A DNA stretch of 64,000 bases from Rhodoferax sp. TS-BS-61-7 (GCF_002943465.1 NZ_PTQY01000002.1:536501-600500), one strand, 5' to 3'. Shown: positions 53,646-62,375, numbered from the stretch's first letter. Notes: a model not told the origin generated them from the letters alone. Numbers and translations are program-made.

Positions 53646-53818
53646 GGCGAAGTAAAAGTGTCAACACCCAATCATGTCATTCCGAGCCCCCCCCTTCTCA
53701 GGGCGAAAACGTTTCAATTACCACTTGAGACTGCTTGGCGTTCAATGGCGCAGATTCAGCGAAATACGGATCCTGGATCTCCGCGACTCGTGGGTCGTGT
53801 AGGTAAAAGTGACAACAC
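53646..53818 (+). repeat. Degenerate direct repeat R1, right copy
   Basis: Same orientation as 48820-49022. It begins GGCGAAGTAAAAGTGTCAAC and ends GTAGGTAAAAGTGACAACAC, and abuts the stop codon of the XRE-ImmA gene. The two copies bracket the TAC and CBASS genes. Confidence 0.75.
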
Positions 53819-54961
53819 TTATCCGGCTAGCTTTTCATCGCCGTTTTGTGTACCGCCCGTCAATTTGCCGGCTCCCAGAAAATTCATGACATTGCTGGAT
53901 TTTTCAGCTTGAGGAAGCGTCAGTAGGTTTTGAAGAAGACTGGGACGCACTCGCATTTCTCTTGCAATGGCGGCCTGTGGCACGCCGAAATGCTCTTTCA
54001 TCACCTTCAAACTCTCAGCGACAACCTCTGGCGCTTCATGGGGAATCAGATGATCTTCCGATTCTTTCAATGCTTCCCCATGCCGATTCAGACCGACATA
54101 CCCTGCTTTGGCTTGATCATCCGAAAACACGCCCAATTGCCGTCCACGAAACAAGATGGCGGCTTTTGATACGCCCCATCGCATCTTCAGTTCCGACAGT
54201 CCTGCCCAATTCAGACGTGTGCCTCGCATCGCAATGCGACATTCGCTAGCAAATGTTCCGCGAGGCATCAACAGCGCACTGGCAAATCGATTGGCCTGGG
54301 TCTCAGTCAAACGATCCCCAGTCAGCACACCAATGTGCAAAGCAAAGTGGCCCAATTCATGTGCAATTCCAAAACGCTCTCGGCATGCAGATCGACCGTC
54401 CCCATTGAGTGCAATGAGTGGGCGCTTGGTAGCAAAGGACACCGCATCAATTTCTTGCGCCAAGCCGTGCACCCTCAGCACAATGGCGCCAGCGTTTTCC
54501 GCAATGCGCGTGACATTGCTCAAGGGACCCATGCCTAGCCCGAAGAGCATGCGGAATGTTTCAGCCGCACGCTCAATCGTCTCAGGTGAGTCGGGATCTG
54601 CGGCAACGACCTGATACGGGGGCAAGTCGACGTTCTCGTCAAGTACAGCCACTAATTTTTTAAGCATTTCACCGCGCGCGCGCGCCACTTGGCGCAGAGC
54701 AACCTTAGTGGTGAGTTGGCGGCGAAAATGGCACTGTTCATCCGCAATGGGATTTGCATCTACGTGGTAGAAAAACTCAGGGAGTACTTCCAACGCTTCT
54801 ACCAATGACGTCTCTAACAACGTGGATACGGACTCAGCGCCTGTTTCAACGCGACTTAAAAATTGCTTTGAGACGCTGACGCGCTCTCCCAGGTCTGTGA
54901 GAGACAGATCGTGAAAGAGTCGAATGAGTCGTAAGTTGCTTCCAATGAACTCGCTCATCAC
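53819..54961 (-). CDS. XRE HTH plus ImmA/IrrE metallopeptidase
   Basis: 380 residues. HTH domain at about 8-60 (LTDLGERVSVSKQFLSRVETG) and a zinc-peptidase domain with HELGH at 201-205 (FGIAHELGHFALH). Such proteins act as repressors or antitoxins that are self-cleaved or cleave a partner, and are common in phage, ICE and toxin-antitoxin loci. Its start overlaps the stop of the 198-residue upstream gene, so the pair is one unit. The 3' end touches repeat R1. Confidence 0.9.
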   Translation of the reverse strand: MMSEFIGSNLRLIRLFHDLSLTDLGERVSVSKQFLSRVETGAESVSTLLETSLVEALEVLPEFFYHVDANPIADEQCHFRRQLTTKVALRQVARARGEMLKKLVAVLDENVDLPPYQVVAADPDSPETIERAAETFRMLFGLGMGPLSNVTRIAENAGAIVLRVHGLAQEIDAVSFATKRPLIALNGDGRSACRERFGIAHELGHFALHIGVLTGDRLTETQANRFASALLMPRGTFASECRIAMRGTRLNWAGLSELKMRWGVSKAAILFRGRQLGVFSDDQAKAGYVGLNRHGEALKESEDHLIPHEAPEVVAESLKVMKEHFGVPQAAIAREMRVRPSLLQNLLTLPQAEKSSNVMNFLGAGKLTGGTQNGDEKLAG

Positions 54962-55554
54962 ATCGAGGCGGATTCAGCATTGCCATCGTCGCGCCGCTTA
55001 GGGGTAACCTGGGGCTTCGCCACCTGGACAGGTTGGACCACGTTGTCGCTGCTCTCCAGTCGCAACATACGCATGGAGTCCGATTCCCATTTGCAGACGG
55101 TCTCATTGGTTGGCGTGAAGCCCAAAAACACCACTTTGGGGTCACTCGTCTCGTTTATGCCGCGGTCAATGACAAAACAAAATCGGGCTGGGTCACCTTC
55201 TTCGGCGAATTCCTGGAATTCTTGCTGGTGGCGATTGGCAATCAAGACTGCATCTTTGGAAGGGTTGCTGGGGTCGTCGTTGCTGAAACGGCATGGCACG
55301 CCATCAATGGTAAAGACCAAATCATTGCCATAGTTGGAAATGCTTAACCATCCATACTGGCCGCTGGCAGCTTCCTTAATAATCCGGCTACGCTGACGAC
55401 CGAAGGTTGCACAACCCCTTGTGTAACCCCCATCGGTATCGCGGTTTAAATCGTCTTCAGTCGCAAAGAGCTCTTCCAGGAGCCATTTGGAAATAAGCGA
55501 AAGGCGGTCTGCCGACAAGCCGGATTTGAAGGTGGACGGTAATGGCAAGTTCAT
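54958..55554 (-). CDS. Unknown protein paired with XRE-ImmA gene
   Basis: 198 residues from ATG 55554; a GTG at 55563 is also in frame. No domain is recognised. It is a soluble, mixed alpha/beta-looking sequence with a charged tail (VTPKRRDDGNAES). Its last four bases overlap the XRE-ImmA start. The arrangement, an unknown gene followed by an XRE-ImmA gene, resembles toxin-antitoxin type defence pairs such as RosmerTA, so it may be the toxin; this is inference from gene order only. Confidence 0.75.
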   Translation of the reverse strand: MNLPLPSTFKSGLSADRLSLISKWLLEELFATEDDLNRDTDGGYTRGCATFGRQRSRIIKEAASGQYGWLSISNYGNDLVFTIDGVPCRFSNDDPSNPSKDAVLIANRHQQEFQEFAEEGDPARFCFVIDRGINETSDPKVVFLGFTPTNETVCKWESDSMRMLRLESSDNVVQPVQVAKPQVTPKRRDDGNAESASM

Positions 55555-55652
55555 TTTGTGCACTTTATTGATTTCGTCAACGCGATTTTTGTGCAGATTC
55601 TTGGTTTCGTCAATCTTTTTTAGGTGTCTGTCAATTTCTTTTTTGAAATTCG

Positions 55653-56621
55653 CTATTTCGTGCCGTCTGCAGCTACCGTCTTGCGTTTTGTGGGTTCTCG
55701 CCTGGAGGTCATCGTTTTGAGCGTTTGATTGAGATTTTCCAACATGGCGCCATTGGTCACGCGCTGATCTTGAAGCAGCCCGGTAAGTTCGGTGCAGCGC
55801 AACTCGGTCGACGCAAGGGCCTGGCGCGCTGTGCCAAGCTCGTTCTGGGTGGATTGCAATCGCTGGGTCAAGGTTTCAATGCGCGCTTCCAGGCCACTGC
55901 GTGTGGTTTGAATCAGGGCACTTGCCTCTTCCACTGCCGCAAGGGCTTGTTTGGCAACCTGCCGTTCGCGATCAATCTCGCCAAGAAGACGCCGCTCGTT
56001 GCCTGCAGTGCGCTCTTCCCATTTCCCCCGCTCTTCCATATGGCGCCGGGCCAGCTCGTCACTGTGGTTGCGCGCTGTCTGAAGTTGCTCTTGAGTGGCG
56101 GTCAACACAGAGCGCATCTCGGAAACTGCGTAGTTCCGCATATCTAGTTGTTCCATGGTTAACGCCAGACGGTCTTCGGCAGCCTCTGTTTTGTCTTGTT
56201 CTGCTTGCAGAAGTCGATCCACCATTTCCTGGCGTTGGTTGAAAGCCAACTCCTGCTGCGCAAGCTGCGATTCGCGATCCGAAAGCTGAGCATTCCCGAC
56301 GGCGATAGCCTGTAATTCGGGGGCGAGAGCAGCTTCGGCCTCCCTGCGAGCCGTCAGTAGGGCCGTACCCCATATCTTTGCCATGGCTTGGACAAATGCT
56401 GCCGGCATCGCGCCCTCCTCGGCACGGTCTCCTGCCATTCCAAGGCGTTTTCCTAGGGCGGAAAACCAGGTTTCCAGCATTGGCGCGACCGTATTTGGTG
56501 AACCACGGCCCAGGTGCAGGCGTACTCGCTCGATTGTTGGGCGTTGGCCAACCGCCAGCAAAGCATCAGCAGCGTCCCAGACCTCTTCCTGCTGGACACC
56601 TCTCGTATTTTTCGTTTGCAT
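55653..56621 (-). CDS. KfrA-like DNA-binding coiled-coil protein
   Basis: 322 residues. The N-terminal DNA-binding domain (GVQQEEVWDAADALLAVGQR, then PTIERVRLHLGRGSPNTVAPML) matches KfrA_N, followed by a long coiled coil (about 120-305) with regular Glu/Gln/Leu/Arg heptads and a basic tail (SRREPTKRKT). KfrA proteins are plasmid-borne autoregulators; relatives also occur beside integrases on genomic islands. Here it is divergent from a tyrosine recombinase with an inverted repeat between the genes. GGAG and AGGG precede the ATG. Confidence 0.88.
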   Translation of the reverse strand: MQTKNTRGVQQEEVWDAADALLAVGQRPTIERVRLHLGRGSPNTVAPMLETWFSALGKRLGMAGDRAEEGAMPAAFVQAMAKIWGTALLTARREAEAALAPELQAIAVGNAQLSDRESQLAQQELAFNQRQEMVDRLLQAEQDKTEAAEDRLALTMEQLDMRNYAVSEMRSVLTATQEQLQTARNHSDELARRHMEERGKWEERTAGNERRLLGEIDRERQVAKQALAAVEEASALIQTTRSGLEARIETLTQRLQSTQNELGTARQALASTELRCTELTGLLQDQRVTNGAMLENLNQTLKTMTSRREPTKRKTVAADGTK

Positions 56622-56649
56622 CGCCCTACTCCATGCACTATATTTACCA

Positions 56650-56670
56650 ACGATAATGGATTGTTATCGT
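56650..56670. promoter_or_regulatory. Inverted repeat between kfrA-like and integrase genes, candidate operator
   Basis: ACGATAA - 7 bases - TTATCGT in a 124-base AT-rich divergent intergenic region. It starts 29 bases upstream of the kfrA-like start codon. It is a likely autoregulatory site that could also control the recombinase gene. Confidence 0.6.
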
Positions 56671-56745
56671 GACTTATCTATAAATTTTGTAATAGATCAT
56701 ATGTTGTATGTATGAAATATTCCATCAATCCACCTGCTGAACACC

Positions 56746-57807
56746 ATGCGTTTGCCTGCTCTCCAGAAAATACCGGCCTTGCAGCCCACGGAGCTGAGCG
56801 ATGTCACGCAGCGGGCGGTCAACGACCTGCTGCGCGAAGGCGAATCGCAAAACACACAGGCCAGCTACCGCAGCGCGCTGCGTTACTGGTCGGCCTGGTA
56901 CGGAATCCGGTATGGCCAGCAAGTCCAGCTTCCCTTGCCTGCGGCGTGCGTCATGCAGTTCATCGTTGACCACGCGGAACGGAGCACCGACAAAGGTCTG
57001 GCATCGGAACTGCCCGCCGACATCGATTTGGCGCTGGTTCAGGCGGGCTACAAGGGGAAATTGGGTGCCATGGCGCACAGCACGCTGGTGCATCGGATTG
57101 CCGTGTTGTCCAAAGCGCATCAGATGCGTGAAGTCAAGAATCCCTGCCAGGATCCCAAGGTCAGAGAGCTGCTCTCGCGTACCCGGAAGGCCTATGCCAA
57201 GCGCGGCGCCCTGCCCCGGAAGAAACAGGCATTGACCAAGGACCCGCTCCAGGCACTTCTGAATACCTGTGACGCGTCGTTAAAAGGGGCGCGCGATCGC
57301 GCCCTCCTCCTCTTCGCCTGGGCCAGCGGTGGACGGCGACGCTCGGAGGTGACGCAAGCCCAGCTGGAATCTTTGCGCGCGGTGGGGGCTGACGGCTACC
57401 TGTACACCCTTAACCACTCCAAAACCAATCAGGCCGGCATAGATCAACCGGAGAACCACAAGCCTGTGACCGGGATAGCGGCTGTGGCCATGAAGGAGTG
57501 GCTGGAAGCCAGCCGCATTACTTCTGGATCCATTTTTAGGCGTATTCGCAAAGGCGGGCACCTCGGTGAACCACTCTCCCCTGCTGCTGTGCGGGACATC
57601 GTGAAGTCGCGCTGTGCGTTGGCTGGGATTGAGGGAGATTTTTCGGCGCACTCCCTGCGATCAGGGTTTGTGACGGAAGCCGGACGCCAGCATATCCCGC
57701 TGGCAGAAACCATGGCCATGACGGGTCATCACAGCGTGGCCACGGTCTTGGGTTACTTCCGATCGGAGTCTTCTTTGTCGAGTGCGGCAACCCAGCTACT
57801 TGATTGA
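56746..57807 (+). CDS. Tyrosine recombinase (site-specific integrase)
   Basis: 353 residues. Core-binding domain (about 20-155, ESQNTQASYRSALRYWSAWY) and catalytic domain with Arg in GGRRRSEVT (near 199), Lys in NHSKTNQ (226), HSLR (His302, Arg305), His328 in GHHS and nucleophile Tyr337 in GYFR. All six catalytic positions look intact. It is likely the recombinase that moved the surrounding accessory DNA. No attachment site or tRNA gene is visible beside it. Confidence 0.93.
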   Translation: MRLPALQKIPALQPTELSDVTQRAVNDLLREGESQNTQASYRSALRYWSAWYGIRYGQQVQLPLPAACVMQFIVDHAERSTDKGLASELPADIDLALVQAGYKGKLGAMAHSTLVHRIAVLSKAHQMREVKNPCQDPKVRELLSRTRKAYAKRGALPRKKQALTKDPLQALLNTCDASLKGARDRALLLFAWASGGRRRSEVTQAQLESLRAVGADGYLYTLNHSKTNQAGIDQPENHKPVTGIAAVAMKEWLEASRITSGSIFRRIRKGGHLGEPLSPAAVRDIVKSRCALAGIEGDFSAHSLRSGFVTEAGRQHIPLAETMAMTGHHSVATVLGYFRSESSLSSAATQLLD

Positions 57808-57884
57808 TTTGAGCGTTGCCGCAGATCAGGCAGCCCCCCGTGGGGCCAGGACGCTCCCGGGTGTGCTTTCCGCATCCATGGCTG

Positions 57885-58655
57885 CTAGTGGTACTTCTTC
57901 TGTATTTCGGCAAAGAGCCCAGAAGCCTTCATGCCGTCCAGCGCTTTCTGCCAGCGAGCAATTTCAATGTCGGAGATGTCGGTGCTGCAAGCGATGTACA
58001 AAGGTGCGCCAACCAGCTTGACGGACGTTTGAACCAGTGCATGGGGCGGGTAATTCATTTTCTTTACAAGATACCGCACACCCAGAGGCGTATCGCTAAT
58101 TGCTAGATCACAGCGGTCGAGCAGCAATTTCCTGTAAACGGATTCGCCGTCCGTGGATGTTGGATCGAGATTCATGAAGCCGGCAGATGTCAGTGAGTCC
58201 AAGACAAGGCCGCCATGTCGACATCCGATTAACTTGACATTTTTGGCATCGCTCAGGTTGGAGATTTCAAGCGTGTTACCGCTCTTCTTGTAGAAGTAGA
58301 TCTCACCGTCCCCCAGTGGCCCAATCCATTTGTACCTTTGCTCACGCTCGGGGGTTCGCAACATGGTGATCATCATGGTTTCGGTCGCATTGCTTAGTAG
58401 CGATCTCACACGCATGCTCGGATAAATTTCAATGGGGACTTTCAGGTTGAAGTTCTCCAAGATGTTTTGTAGAACCTCAACTGAAAACCCTTTTAAAACT
58501 CCATTCTCGGTAAAGTTGTACGGAGCCCATTCCTCTGTAATCACGCGGAGTTTTCTCTCATCAGCCCGCAGCGAGTCCGAGGAAATATTCCCAATAAGAT
58601 ACACCAACCCAAGCAAGGCGGTTCGTCTTTCTACGCTGAACTGATGGTGAGACAT
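57885..58655 (-). CDS. Periplasmic substrate-binding protein (SBP_bac_3 type)
   Basis: 256 residues: short hydrophobic N-terminus (ALLGLVYLIGNISS), then LRVITEEWAPYNFTENGVLK and GFSVEVLQNILENF, the layout of amino-acid binding proteins. No transporter genes nearby. Its start codon coincides with the edge of repeat R2 (58655), so the native promoter and perhaps the true N-terminus may have been replaced; no ribosome site is seen upstream. Confidence 0.83.
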   Translation of the reverse strand: MSHHQFSVERRTALLGLVYLIGNISSDSLRADERKLRVITEEWAPYNFTENGVLKGFSVEVLQNILENFNLKVPIEIYPSMRVRSLLSNATETMMITMLRTPEREQRYKWIGPLGDGEIYFYKKSGNTLEISNLSDAKNVKLIGCRHGGLVLDSLTSAGFMNLDPTSTDGESVYRKLLLDRCDLAISDTPLGVRYLVKKMNYPPHALVQTSVKLVGAPLYIACSTDISDIEIARWQKALDGMKASGLFAEIQKKYH

Positions 58656-58721
58656 CGCGAAGGCGGAGGTTTATGTCGGACGCTTGAATTAAACCATTCA
58701 GCACCAGTATGCGCTAGGCAT
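58655..58721 (+). repeat. Direct repeat R2, left copy (67 bp)
   Basis: 67 bases matching 62463-62529 at 60 positions, same orientation; shared blocks include TCGCGAAGGCGGAGGTTT and CTTGAATTAAACCA. Confidence 0.85.
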
Positions 58722-58880
58722 ATCGCTCCATTGCGAGCACGTGTAAGTACGCTAATTGAATGTAAGCGCCAATTTCGCCCCCTTATTGCGCAGTGGGGAA
58801 ACGACTGGTTGGCAGCTCCGAAAATAGGCGGACGACTGCTACGGGGCAAGATGAGACTAGTGATTCGGAACGCCAATGCA

Positions 58881-59768
58881 TCACTGATGGGGGGCGTCGC
58901 GCCTTGCCTTCATCGCTTGACTGAGGATCTGCGCGAAACTAAACACGCGCTGCTGCCCATCGGGATTCGCGTTGCCCAGAGTCCAGACGTCGATTTGTGT
59001 GTAGTAGTTGACCTGGGGCCTCATCTGTTCTACATGCGTCATCGCAGTGATGCTGAACAAGATGCCATCGCAGTCCTGCTCTGCAACAGGCTTCTGCAGG
59101 ATGATCCTGTTTTCCTCCCGAAATCTATTAATAAGACCAGTTAATTCCGCGTTGACCTCGGCTGCGGTGTTCTGGACCAAGATGTTGTTCTCGGGAACAA
59201 GCACATCGACATTGAGCGCTATGAGGCCCGCGCCGTTAAATGGGCGAAGTTGACGCCCCCCTTTTCTCAATTGCCCTTCCAGGTTGATGATCGAGTTGAT
59301 TTTTTTGCACGCGACTGGGTATTCGCCGGTGTCCAGTTTGAGCAGAATGTCGGGCTCCGCCATAACGGCTTTCATGCCATGGCGAAGCAGGTAGTCAGCC
59401 AACTCGATCTCGAAGAAGGCATCTTTGCCTTGCGACTGATTGTGCAGAGGAAGGCTCATGTCGTTCGAGGCGACCCGTTTCAATGCTTCTTGCGCCCCGG
59501 CATCTTCGCTCAGGCCTAGGACGGCGCTGCAGATACGATTGACGTGTAGCGCAGAGAACAGCCAGTCTCGCCAACTGGGGTTCTGTTCTCCGGCCGTCCA
59601 TTCGCTCGAAAGCGCAGCGGCCTTCTTCATAAGCTGCCCCAATACGCTGGCAGGATTGAGCCGAATCTGCCTCGATTCAAGAAGCGCCTTGACACGGTTA
59701 GCTTTGTCGACAATCTGTTCGTAGGTTGTGACGTAATCAGGACGGTCTGAAAGAGGGATGTTCTGCAT
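58881..59768 (-). CDS. Possible PD-(D/E)XK nuclease-fold protein, unknown function
   Basis: 295 residues. The middle part FFEIELADYLLRHGMKAVMA, then EPDILLKLDTGEYPVACKKI, has the strand-helix pattern of a PD-(D/E)XK nuclease: Glu120/Glu122, Asp140 in EPD, and Lys155 in ACKK. The acidic residue two before the Lys is an Ala (position 153), so it may be inactive or use a migrated residue. The N-terminal helical region (about 15-110) is not recognised. It stands alone among accessory genes, so a defence or mobile-element role is possible. Confidence 0.7.
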   Translation of the reverse strand: MQNIPLSDRPDYVTTYEQIVDKANRVKALLESRQIRLNPASVLGQLMKKAAALSSEWTAGEQNPSWRDWLFSALHVNRICSAVLGLSEDAGAQEALKRVASNDMSLPLHNQSQGKDAFFEIELADYLLRHGMKAVMAEPDILLKLDTGEYPVACKKINSIINLEGQLRKGGRQLRPFNGAGLIALNVDVLVPENNILVQNTAAEVNAELTGLINRFREENRIILQKPVAEQDCDGILFSITAMTHVEQMRPQVNYYTQIDVWTLGNANPDGQQRVFSFAQILSQAMKARRDAPHQ

Positions 59769-60107
59769 GTGCCAACTTTACCTGCAAGAGCTCTTTGGTG
59801 CGTTTGACCGGCAGGTCGCGGCGAATACATCCGCAGGCAACCAGGGCGCAGTGGGGTAGGTGTGTACCGAGCCGGGTGCTTTGCTCAAAGCGACTCCAAT
59901 ATCGGTAATGCTGCTCCCCGACTCCCACATCCGCCACAAACGTGTGCGTGGCTCTCACGTCAACATAATTTTTGCTTATTGCCTTGAGGTACCATAGGCA
60001 GATTTAATGTGGCCCTCACACTCTGAGAGTTAATCAACTTCCACTGATCAGAATTCGAAAAAACCAGAGATAAATGCTGTGTGCCCCGAACACATGAAGA
60101 ATTTCTG
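59769..60107. other. Divergent intergenic region
   Basis: About 340 bases between two divergent accessory genes, AT-rich in the right half; presumably holds both promoters. A short ACTCT-G-AGAGT symmetry lies near 60022-60032. No supportable gene. Confidence 0.5.
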
Positions 60108-60650
60108 ATGACCAGAAAAAAACCGGCTTCCCGAATCGTGGTTCAACGCTCGCGAAACAATGCGAAACGAAGGCTGATTGCCACCTTACCTAACGCGGAG
60201 TCGCGGGCCGAGTTGTCATTGCGTGTGGTTTACGGTGCGTACTCCAAGCACAAGTTCAACCCGACGGCCTACAAGCTCAGTCCATATGCAGGCCAAGATG
60301 AAGAACGAACGTATTGCGACGCCCATGCCGACTTCGGGAAGAAAGACTCCGGACGGATTCAAACTCTCCTTGAACGCGGGGTAATGCTTGGGCTCTGGTC
60401 TGAGCAGAACGACGGTGATGCTCCTAGTTTGCTATGGACTCTCGACGAGAGCGGCTGGATCTTTGAGCTCCGAATTACTAATTCGGGTCAATCTCAATAT
60501 CATGGCTACCCCGTCCTTCCAGGAGACGCTTTCGCGAGACATGTTTTGAGCAGAGCAAGAGTAGTGGCATTCACCAAAGGCGATTTTCCTGTAGACCAAG
60601 ATACTGGCACACAAGCCGCTATAACCGCAGCAGAGGCCTTTTACAGATGA
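60108..60650 (+). CDS. Unknown protein, first gene of a two-gene unit with an ImmA/IrrE-related gene
   Basis: 180 residues from the ATG at 60108. The basic N-terminus (TRKKPASRIVVQRSRNNAKRR) is followed by a soluble domain with no recognised motif. Its stop overlaps the next start (ATGA), so both proteins are made together. Function unknown. Confidence 0.77.
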   Translation: MTRKKPASRIVVQRSRNNAKRRLIATLPNAESRAELSLRVVYGAYSKHKFNPTAYKLSPYAGQDEERTYCDAHADFGKKDSGRIQTLLERGVMLGLWSEQNDGDAPSLLWTLDESGWIFELRITNSGQSQYHGYPVLPGDAFARHVLSRARVVAFTKGDFPVDQDTGTQAAITAAEAFYR

Positions 60651-61948
60651 CGAATTTAAGCTACTTTAAATTTTCTGCCAGCTGGCCGAAAGACAGCGAC
60701 GACGTGGCAGAAATTTCCCTTCGTGTGGGGGACAGAGTCATCTCCCGAATAGCTGATACAGAAAAGCATACTGTAAGAGACTTCTTTCGAGCCTCCACTA
60801 CTGGCTTAGCGTTTTGGCTGGCAGACAATTGGTGGCGCTTGCGCTGGGAGACGATAAGGGACTCTAGATTTCCCTCTGTGGATTGGCGCCTACGCCATGA
60901 ATTGAATTCGGCAAGCGGTGGTGCACTATGGCCTCCTGTGAGGATCTTCAGCGTCGGTGACCGTATAGCGTTTGCCCCGAGCGTTGGAAAAAATGTCGTA
61001 AATGGTCCCCAGTCCTATTTTGAATTCAAAATAGGCATGGTCGCGGCCGATGAATACGAGCGGGAATTGGACGGTTTTTTCGAAGCCGTTCTTGAGCATT
61101 GCGCCAAGATTGTGGACGGCGAAGCGCTAAACACCTTGCTCAAGCAAATCACTATCGAGCGCAAAGAGCCCGAGTTGGCGGCTTGGCGACGTTTAGAAGC
61201 TTGCCTGGGATTCGATCCAGATGCGGCACCGGACGAGGTCATTAACGCGTTGATTAAGCTAGAAGACGTAGTTGGTGAGGAAGGCGTCGAGGAAGCGGCA
61301 CATGCACAGCCCGGGGTAAGTGCAGCGAAATCCTTGAACTTGGCAATAGAAGCCTCGCGCGAATCAAATATCGAGGTCGATTTAAGTTTGGCAGAAAGCC
61401 TCAAGCGTGACTGGAAGTTGCCGAGTCATGCGAGTCCATGGGAAATGGCCGAGGCAGCGGCGAGGGAGCTTAGATCTATCATCGGTGTTTCGAGAGGTCT
61501 GCTTACGCATGATGTCTTCGCGGACATCTTCAAGGCACGTTGGGATGATTTGAAGTCAGCCACTGCGACCGCGAGAACTCTGCCCTATGGCGCCAGAATT
61601 GGCGACGAAAAAAAATCCCGCCTAGCCTTGCAAACATTAAAACCATATGATCGTCGCTTTGAACTGGCCCGGCAGTTCGGGGATGCTGTGTGGCAGAAGG
61701 ATATTGATTTCGGTATCGTCAGTGGGTCAAAAAGTGACCGCCAGAAGTTCCAGCGTGCTTTTGCTCACAATTTGCTGTGTCCTTTTGAGTACCTTCAACG
61801 AGTCATAGACGTTAACGACCCCACGTCCGAGGCTATGGAGAAAACCGCACGGACGTTTGGTGTGCATCCGTCTGTTGTCCGTAATCAGTTGGTCTACAAA
61901 GGCTATCTTCCGTTCGAGAACACCAATGAGGAAGCCGAGGCTGCTTAG
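60647..61948 (+). CDS. ImmA/IrrE-related protein lacking the HExxH motif
   Basis: 433 residues. The C-terminus (RAFAHNLLCPFEYLQRVID, then EKTARTFGVHPSVVRNQLVYKG) closely follows the end of ImmA/IrrE-family proteins, where the segment after the metal site reads FAAELLCP...HFGVSP..VR. No HExxH is present anywhere in the protein. The N-terminal ~240 residues are of unknown fold with a Trp-rich stretch (AFWLADNWWRLRW). It may be a non-catalytic relative keeping a recognition role. Confidence 0.78.
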   Translation: MTNLSYFKFSASWPKDSDDVAEISLRVGDRVISRIADTEKHTVRDFFRASTTGLAFWLADNWWRLRWETIRDSRFPSVDWRLRHELNSASGGALWPPVRIFSVGDRIAFAPSVGKNVVNGPQSYFEFKIGMVAADEYERELDGFFEAVLEHCAKIVDGEALNTLLKQITIERKEPELAAWRRLEACLGFDPDAAPDEVINALIKLEDVVGEEGVEEAAHAQPGVSAAKSLNLAIEASRESNIEVDLSLAESLKRDWKLPSHASPWEMAEAAARELRSIIGVSRGLLTHDVFADIFKARWDDLKSATATARTLPYGARIGDEKKSRLALQTLKPYDRRFELARQFGDAVWQKDIDFGIVSGSKSDRQKFQRAFAHNLLCPFEYLQRVIDVNDPTSEAMEKTARTFGVHPSVVRNQLVYKGYLPFENTNEEAEAA

Positions 61949-61984
61949 TCTTCCTGTAATTCCGGCCAATTTCTTGGGGGAAAC

Positions 61985-62375
61985 AGGGTTGTAACGTAGC
62001 CGGCTCAGTTGCCCGAATTGCTGGATCAGCGCCCATTCATCACCGTTCGTATCTTGGATACTCGTCAAGAATGACGATGGGATAGCTGTCGGAATAGATG
62101 GCCGCCAGTCAGCCACTCCTTTGAAACAGTTTGCCAACCAGGCAGGCAAACAGATCAAAGTGCGAAAGCCCTTCTTGTTAGAGAAGTCGTTGTTTCTCGG
62201 CATCATGGTCGTTCTTGTCGATGTCGGTCAGGTGCGCGGCAGCCTCCGGTGGCGGTAATAGTTGAACACTCAGCCTGCGGTTAAGCAAATAGGCATGGCT
62301 CCGGATAATCGTCCATGCGAATCGGTGGTATGGGCTGACCTCCACCCAGTGTTGAATTCCGCTGAACCCTGACCC
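61985..62375 (-). pseudogene. Wrecked fragment of a UvrD-like SF1 helicase gene
   Basis: Read on the minus strand, the frames join as YHRFAWTIIRSHAYLLNRR ... EGLSHFDLFACLVGKLFQRS ... IYSDSYPIVILDEY and then QDTNGDEWALIQQFGQLSRL: helicase motif II (LDEYQDTN) with its typical surroundings. Lesions: in-frame TAA (62178-62180), in-frame TGA (62109-62111) and a one-base insertion within 62056-62057 that splits motif II. Neither end of the gene is present. It may come from a lost defence or repair system. Confidence 0.8.

Noticed and set aside
59737..59958. 73-codon minus-strand frame overlapping the start of the PD-(D/E)XK-like gene
   Set aside because: It overlaps the recognised gene in another frame and resembles no family; probably a chance frame in a promoter region.
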